DNA from: Hirschia sp964342355
GTDB lineage: Bacteria; Pseudomonadota; Alphaproteobacteria; Caulobacterales; Hyphomonadaceae
Assembly: GCA_964342355.1 (NCBI GenBank)
Contig: CAYFFG010000005.1
Coordinates: 62,001 to 126,000 of the forward strand
Direction: 5' to 3'
DNA: 64,000 bases
The notes beneath the pieces were generated by a model. That model saw only the letters and a program-made list of their open reading frames with translations. It was not told the origin of the DNA and did not search any database. Position numbers and translations under genes: made by a program. This document shows, piece after piece, positions 60,077 to 64,000 of the stretch; position 1 is the stretch's first letter, and each line of letters opens with the position of its first letter.

Positions 60077-62167
60077 GTGAACGATTTCGAACAGTTTCGT
60101 CAGACATTTTTTGAGGAATGCGACGAGCTTCTACAGAAGTTCGAAGAGGTCGCATCCCGACTAACGCCAGGTATGGATGATCTGGACGAGTTGAACGACA
60201 TGTTCAGGTCTGTGCATTCCATCAAGGCTGGCGCTGGCGCATTCAAACTCGACCGCCTGGTCAATTATGCGCACAAGCTTGAAAATGTGATGGATCAGCT
60301 GCGCTCTGGCGAGCTGACCCTGCAGGCTGATGATCCGGACCTGATTGTTCAGGCCGGTGATGTTCTGCATGTTTTGGTCGAACGTGCGCGGGCGGGCGAA
60401 GAAGCAGACGCAGGCGTGGAAGACGAAGTTCTGAGCGCTCTGGAAGTTATGTCGCGCGGCGGGGCTGAGCCCGTTGAAACCGCTGCTGAGTCAGATGCCG
60501 GATCGCCTGAAACAGAAGGCGAGCTAGCTGTTTCAGACTTTAAAATCACCTTTCGTCCATTGCGGGCAATGTATGAGACGGCCAACGAGCCTCAGCTCCT
60601 TATAGCTGCGCTAAAGGAACTGGGTGAGTTGGAGTGCGACATCAAGATTGATGAGATGCCTCCGTTGGCGAACATCAATCCGCTTGATGGCTTCATTACC
60701 TGGACGCTGGTTCTGCGTGGTTGCGACAGTATCGGAGATATCGAAGAGATTTTCGAATTTGTCGAAGGTGATTGCGAGCTTTCGATCACGCCTTTTGGCC
60801 AACCCGAGGCATCGACCTTTACAGCTGACATTGAAGAAGGCGCAGCGGTGGATGTCAGCGAGCAAACAACCGCAACGCTCGCATCGGAAACGACTAAACC
60901 AAATGCGTCAAACACGTCCAACACATCCGGGGGCGCGCCAGCCAAGAGCATGGGATCTATCCGGGTCGATCTGGACCGTGTGGACCGCTTGGTGGATATG
61001 GTCGGCGAACTTGTTATTGCCCAAGCCATGGCGCTTGAAGGATTAAGCGAACAGATTGGCCTGCAAAACGTCAATCAGCTTCAGGCGCTTGAAGACCTGA
61101 CCATGCGCACACGTGAGCTGCAGGAAGGCGTGATGGCCATCCGCATGCAGCCCATTAAAACGTTGTTTTCGCGGTTCCCACGCATTGTGCGCGACCTTGC
61201 GAAAAAACTAGATAAATCAGTGCGTTTGGAGCTTGATGGCGAGCTGACAGAAGTTGATAAAACCATCATCGAGGAATTGTCAGACCCGCTCACACACATG
61301 ATCCGCAACTGTCTTGATCATGGTCTGGAGACACCCGACGAACGCGAAAGCGCAGGCAAGCCGACCGAAGGCGTGGTGACGCTTTCCGCCGAACAGCGCA
61401 ATGGGCGCATCCTGATCAAGGTCGCAGACGATGGTCGTGGCCTCAATACTGAGAAAGTACTCAAGCGCGCGATTGAACGCGGTATCGTCTCTGAAGACGA
61501 CAATCTCACGAAAGAAGAAATTGAAGCGCTGATTTTCCAGCCAGGATTTTCAACCGCCAGTGCGGTCAGCGATGTCTCCGGCCGTGGTGTCGGGATGGAT
61601 GTGGTGCGTCGGAATATCCAGAAACTCGGCGGCCGCGTCACTGTTGACTCTGAAATGGGCAAAGGCTCCTGCATCACGCTGGCTCTGCCGCTGACACTTG
61701 CTGTTCTGGACGGAATGTTAGTCGGCGTGGCGCAGGAAAAATTCGTCATTCCGCTGTCTTCCATCCTGGAGACAGTCTGCCCGGAACCTCAATCTATTCG
61801 CAAAATGCCAGATGGCGGGTCAGTCGTGTCGCTACGCGGAGAAGCTATCCGCCTGATTGATTTGACAAAAACGCTTAATCTGTCGCGCAACGGCCAGCCT
61901 GAGCCATTAAGAAAACTAGTGGTGATCGTCGAAAACGAAGTCGGTCGCCAGGTGGGTATTATTGTTGATGAGATGCTTGGACAACAACAAGTGGTCATCA
62001 AGAGCCTTGAGACAAATTTCCACGCTATCAAAGGCGTCGCTGGCACAGCGATCCTGGGCGACGGGCGCGTACGTCTCATCCTTGACATAGACGGACTGGC
62101 TGAAAGCAACCGGTCGCCAAGCGGCGCCAAACAGCCTCCGTTGGACATCGCTATTGGAGATGAATGA
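60077..62167 (+). CDS. cheA: Chemotaxis histidine kinase CheA
   Basis: A 696-residue CheA. P1 Hpt domain with phospho-His47 (MFRSVHSIKAGAGAFKLDRL); a P2-like region (about 155-245); a Thr/Asn/Ser linker; P3 dimerisation (SIRVDLDRVDRLVDMVGELV); P4 kinase with N box HMIRNCLDHGLE and G boxes DDGRGL and FSTASAVSDVSGRGVGMDVV; P5 CheW-like end. It starts with GTG. It phosphorylates CheY under receptor control. Its end overlaps cheW by 4 bases. Confidence 0.97.
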   Translation: MNDFEQFRQTFFEECDELLQKFEEVASRLTPGMDDLDELNDMFRSVHSIKAGAGAFKLDRLVNYAHKLENVMDQLRSGELTLQADDPDLIVQAGDVLHVLVERARAGEEADAGVEDEVLSALEVMSRGGAEPVETAAESDAGSPETEGELAVSDFKITFRPLRAMYETANEPQLLIAALKELGELECDIKIDEMPPLANINPLDGFITWTLVLRGCDSIGDIEEIFEFVEGDCELSITPFGQPEASTFTADIEEGAAVDVSEQTTATLASETTKPNASNTSNTSGGAPAKSMGSIRVDLDRVDRLVDMVGELVIAQAMALEGLSEQIGLQNVNQLQALEDLTMRTRELQEGVMAIRMQPIKTLFSRFPRIVRDLAKKLDKSVRLELDGELTEVDKTIIEELSDPLTHMIRNCLDHGLETPDERESAGKPTEGVVTLSAEQRNGRILIKVADDGRGLNTEKVLKRAIERGIVSEDDNLTKEEIEALIFQPGFSTASAVSDVSGRGVGMDVVRRNIQKLGGRVTVDSEMGKGSCITLALPLTLAVLDGMLVGVAQEKFVIPLSSILETVCPEPQSIRKMPDGGSVVSLRGEAIRLIDLTKTLNLSRNGQPEPLRKLVVIVENEVGRQVGIIVDEMLGQQQVVIKSLETNFHAIKGVAGTAILGDGRVRLILDIDGLAESNRSPSGAKQPPLDIAIGDE

Positions 62168-62712
62168 TGCCTGAATCAGACGTCGCCCTGCTGGTTGAGC
62201 CAGATGAAAAAGCTGACAACTCATCTGCTCACACACGGCAATATGTCAGCTTCATTGCCGGTAATTCTTCTTACGCTGTCGACATTATGTCGGTGCGTGA
62301 AATCAAAGGCTGGACGGAGGTAACCAACCTTCCGAACCAGCCGGATTATGTTCGAGGCGTTTTAAATCTGCGTGGCGCAGTCTTGCCGATCATAGATTTG
62401 AAATGCCGGTTGGGAGAGGGCCTGACCGAACCGACTGACCGCCATGTCATCGTGATTGTAGCGATAGGCGCACGGCAAGTCGGACTGGTGGCGGACGCAG
62501 TGTCCGACATCCTCAATGTGACTGATGACGAGGTTAAACCCGTTCCAGACTCACACGGTGGCGTTGATACCGACGTCTTCAAGGGCTTTGTCACCAAGAC
62601 AGAGCAAATGGTGGCCATGCTGGATTTGTCCAAAGTCCTAAACAGCTCGGTTGTGGAACTCAACACGGCCGTCCCCGAAACCAACAAAATTGATGCTGAT
62701 TCCCGGAGTTAA
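62164..62712 (+). CDS. cheW: Chemotaxis coupling protein CheW
   Basis: A 182-residue CheW: QYVSFIAGNSSYAVDIMSVR, EIKGWTEVTNLPNQPDYVRG, VLNLRGAVLPIIDLKCRLGE, VGLVADAVSDILNVTDDEVK. It links receptors to CheA. Its start overlaps cheA, and the receptor gene starts 4 bases after its stop. Confidence 0.96.
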   Translation: MMPESDVALLVEPDEKADNSSAHTRQYVSFIAGNSSYAVDIMSVREIKGWTEVTNLPNQPDYVRGVLNLRGAVLPIIDLKCRLGEGLTEPTDRHVIVIVAIGARQVGLVADAVSDILNVTDDEVKPVPDSHGGVDTDVFKGFVTKTEQMVAMLDLSKVLNSSVVELNTAVPETNKIDADSRS

Positions 62713-62716
62713 TGAC

Positions 62717-64000
62717 ATGTGGGCTAAACTTCCAACTCGATACAAATTGCCAGCAGTCGCCGTTTCATTCACTGGTCTTGCTGCGGTGGCAGTCGGTGTG
62801 TCTGGCGTGTTTCCATCATCTGGCGCGTTGAAAGACGCAACCAAGGATTCGCTTGAGACGATCACGTCTCAACGCAAAGACGCGCTCAGCCAATACATGC
62901 GCACGATTGAAAAAGACTTGTTGTCGCTTTCCAAAAGCCCTGAAGTGTCAAACGCAGTTGCTGAGTTTGACGCGGCATTCCGCGAATTGGCGAGACCAAC
63001 GTCTGACTTGAAGCGCGCTTACATCAACGAAAACCCAAATCCGTTAGGGGAAAAGCACAAGCTGACATCCGCTGACAACGGTACGGATTATGACGCTGTA
63101 CACGCTGCTCATCACCCATATTTTCGTGCTCACCTCGAACAGAATGGATATTACGACATCTTCCTGTTCAACACGCAGGGTGATCTTGTCTACACGGTTT
63201 TCAAAGAAGAAGACTTTGCGACGAATTTTTCTTCAGGCGGCGGACAATGGTCTGACACGGACTTGGGAAAAGCATACCGTTCTGCGCTGAATGGTGCGGA
63301 TCAAAGCATCAGCTTTTTCGACTTCAAGCCATATGCGCCAAGTTATGATGCGCCTGCCAGCTTCATTTCAACTCCGCTTGTGCGTGATGGGGTCAAAGTC
63401 GGTGTTCTGGTCTTTCAGATGCCTATTGATAACATCAATGCGATCATGGCCAGCAAAGAGGGTCTTGGCGCCACAGGCGAAACGATCATTGTTGGCCAGG
63501 ATGGTTTGTTGCGCAACGACAGCGACAAAACAGAAATCAACGACATTCTCTCGACACGCGTTAATCTGGATATCGTGAGAGATACCTTCAAAGGCGAAGG
63601 GCTTTTCTCCTGGAAATCAGACTATCTGGGTGAAGACACTGTCGTTGCAACTGATTTACTTAAGTTCAATGGCGCCTCATGGGCAGTTGTCACCACGCAG
63701 GCTCGGTCCGAGGTCGATGCGCCAATCAATAAACTGTACTGGACTCTTTTTGGGTCAAGCGCTTTGACATTGCTGATCGCTTCTGCAGGCGCTTTTGTGG
63801 TGACGTCATCCATGGCGCGAAGTTCTGCTGAAACCAAGTCCGCTCTGGACGCAACCAGCACGAACATCATGATCTTTGACGACAAGGGCAAGATTACGTC
63901 TGTTAATCCGTCGCTGGAGCGGCACTTCAAGAAAATTGAAGCGGATTTCATCGCTGTCCTGCCTCACTTCAATGCAAGTGCGCTGGAAGGCGCAAGCATT
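62717..64000 (+). CDS. Methyl-accepting chemotaxis protein, N-terminal part (cut by window end)
   Basis: An open frame of 428 residues runs to the window edge without a stop. A first membrane helix (YKLPAVAVSFTGLAAVAVGV) is followed by a long periplasmic sensor (HPYFRAHLEQNGYYDIFLFN, TQGDLVYTVFKEEDF, a Cache-like fold), a second helix (LYWTLFGSSALTLLIASAGA) and the start of a PAS-like domain (NIMIFDDKGKITSVNPSLER). The methyl-accepting signalling domain must lie beyond 64000, so the call rests on architecture and on its place after cheW. Confidence 0.85.
   Translation, partial: MWAKLPTRYKLPAVAVSFTGLAAVAVGVSGVFPSSGALKDATKDSLETITSQRKDALSQYMRTIEKDLLSLSKSPEVSNAVAEFDAAFRELARPTSDLKRAYINENPNPLGEKHKLTSADNGTDYDAVHAAHHPYFRAHLEQNGYYDIFLFNTQGDLVYTVFKEEDFATNFSSGGGQWSDTDLGKAYRSALNGADQSISFFDFKPYAPSYDAPASFISTPLVRDGVKVGVLVFQMPIDNINAIMASKEGLGATGETIIVGQDGLLRNDSDKTEINDILSTRVNLDIVRDTFKGEGLFSWKSDYLGEDTVVATDLLKFNGASWAVVTTQARSEVDAPINKLYWTLFGSSALTLLIASAGAFVVTSSMARSSAETKSALDATSTNIMIFDDKGKITSVNPSLERHFKKIEADFIAVLPHFNASALEGASI

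Overview
The window looks like chromosome from an alphaproteobacterium, most likely Caulobacterales/Hyphomonadaceae-like (inference). Supporting signs are a GapR (DUF2312) protein, an NtrC-type regulator resembling Caulobacter TacA, split proton-translocating transhydrogenase genes (pntAA/pntAB/pntB) behind a COX4-like membrane protein, a complete phage-shock (psp) locus, FecI/FecR/TonB-receptor signalling, and a cheY-cheA-cheW-receptor operon. Most genes are GC-moderate and tightly packed. One block, about 38.6-53.7 kb, is AT-richer and clearly accessory.

Layout. 1-8.6 kb: start of an ABC ATPase, an NtrC-type activator, an M3 peptidase, a UbiB/ABC1 kinase and the pnt operon. 8.6-17.9 kb: housekeeping genes (receiver protein, gapR, TPR protein, HAD hydrolase, L36, lytic transglycosylase, MFS transporter, motA, thioesterase, mnmC). 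17.9-21.8 kb: an extended psp operon read from a clear sigma-54 promoter, with pspF divergent; it contains a 46-aa membrane ORF ahead of pspA and three extra small membrane genes after pspC. 21.8-27.0 kb: a MORN-repeat protein, a four-helix membrane protein and a TIR-TPR protein. 27.1-31.5 kb: ECF sigma, FecR and a TonB receptor. 31.7-38.6 kb: crotonase, Tsx-like porin translationally coupled to a 1213-aa MASE1/CHASE/PAS histidine kinase, receiver protein, AraC regulator.

38.6-53.7 kb is the main discovery. A tRNA-Thr(CGT) gene lies at 53656-53731 (minus). The last 17 bases of its 3' end are repeated exactly at 39837-39853, 164 bp before a tyrosine integrase. These bound a 13.8-kb integrative element. 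It carries the integrase, an AlpA-like regulator, a HUH/rolling-circle Rep-like protein, small membrane proteins, an XRE regulator, an AIM24-family protein, a TIR-beta-propeller protein, and a type II-C CRISPR-Cas system (cas9, cas1, cas2, 36-bp-repeat array, tracrRNA). The tracrRNA anti-repeat, its terminator and a terminator after the array all indicate that crRNAs are read on the plus strand, opposite to the cas genes. The array holds a 100-N assembly gap, so its true length is unknown. Left of the element lie AT-rich small ORFs, one apparently frameshifted, and a 42-bp perfect repeat whose second copy is inside the element; this suggests repeated insertion at the same locus.

53.7-64 kb returns to core genes: YmdB-like phosphoesterase, 5-formyl-THF cyclo-ligase preceded by a probable 6S RNA, patatin, HNH protein, folD, a DUF167 gene with no normal start codon lying in frame behind yggT, and the chemotaxis operon STAS-cheY-cheA-cheW-receptor, the last cut by the window end.
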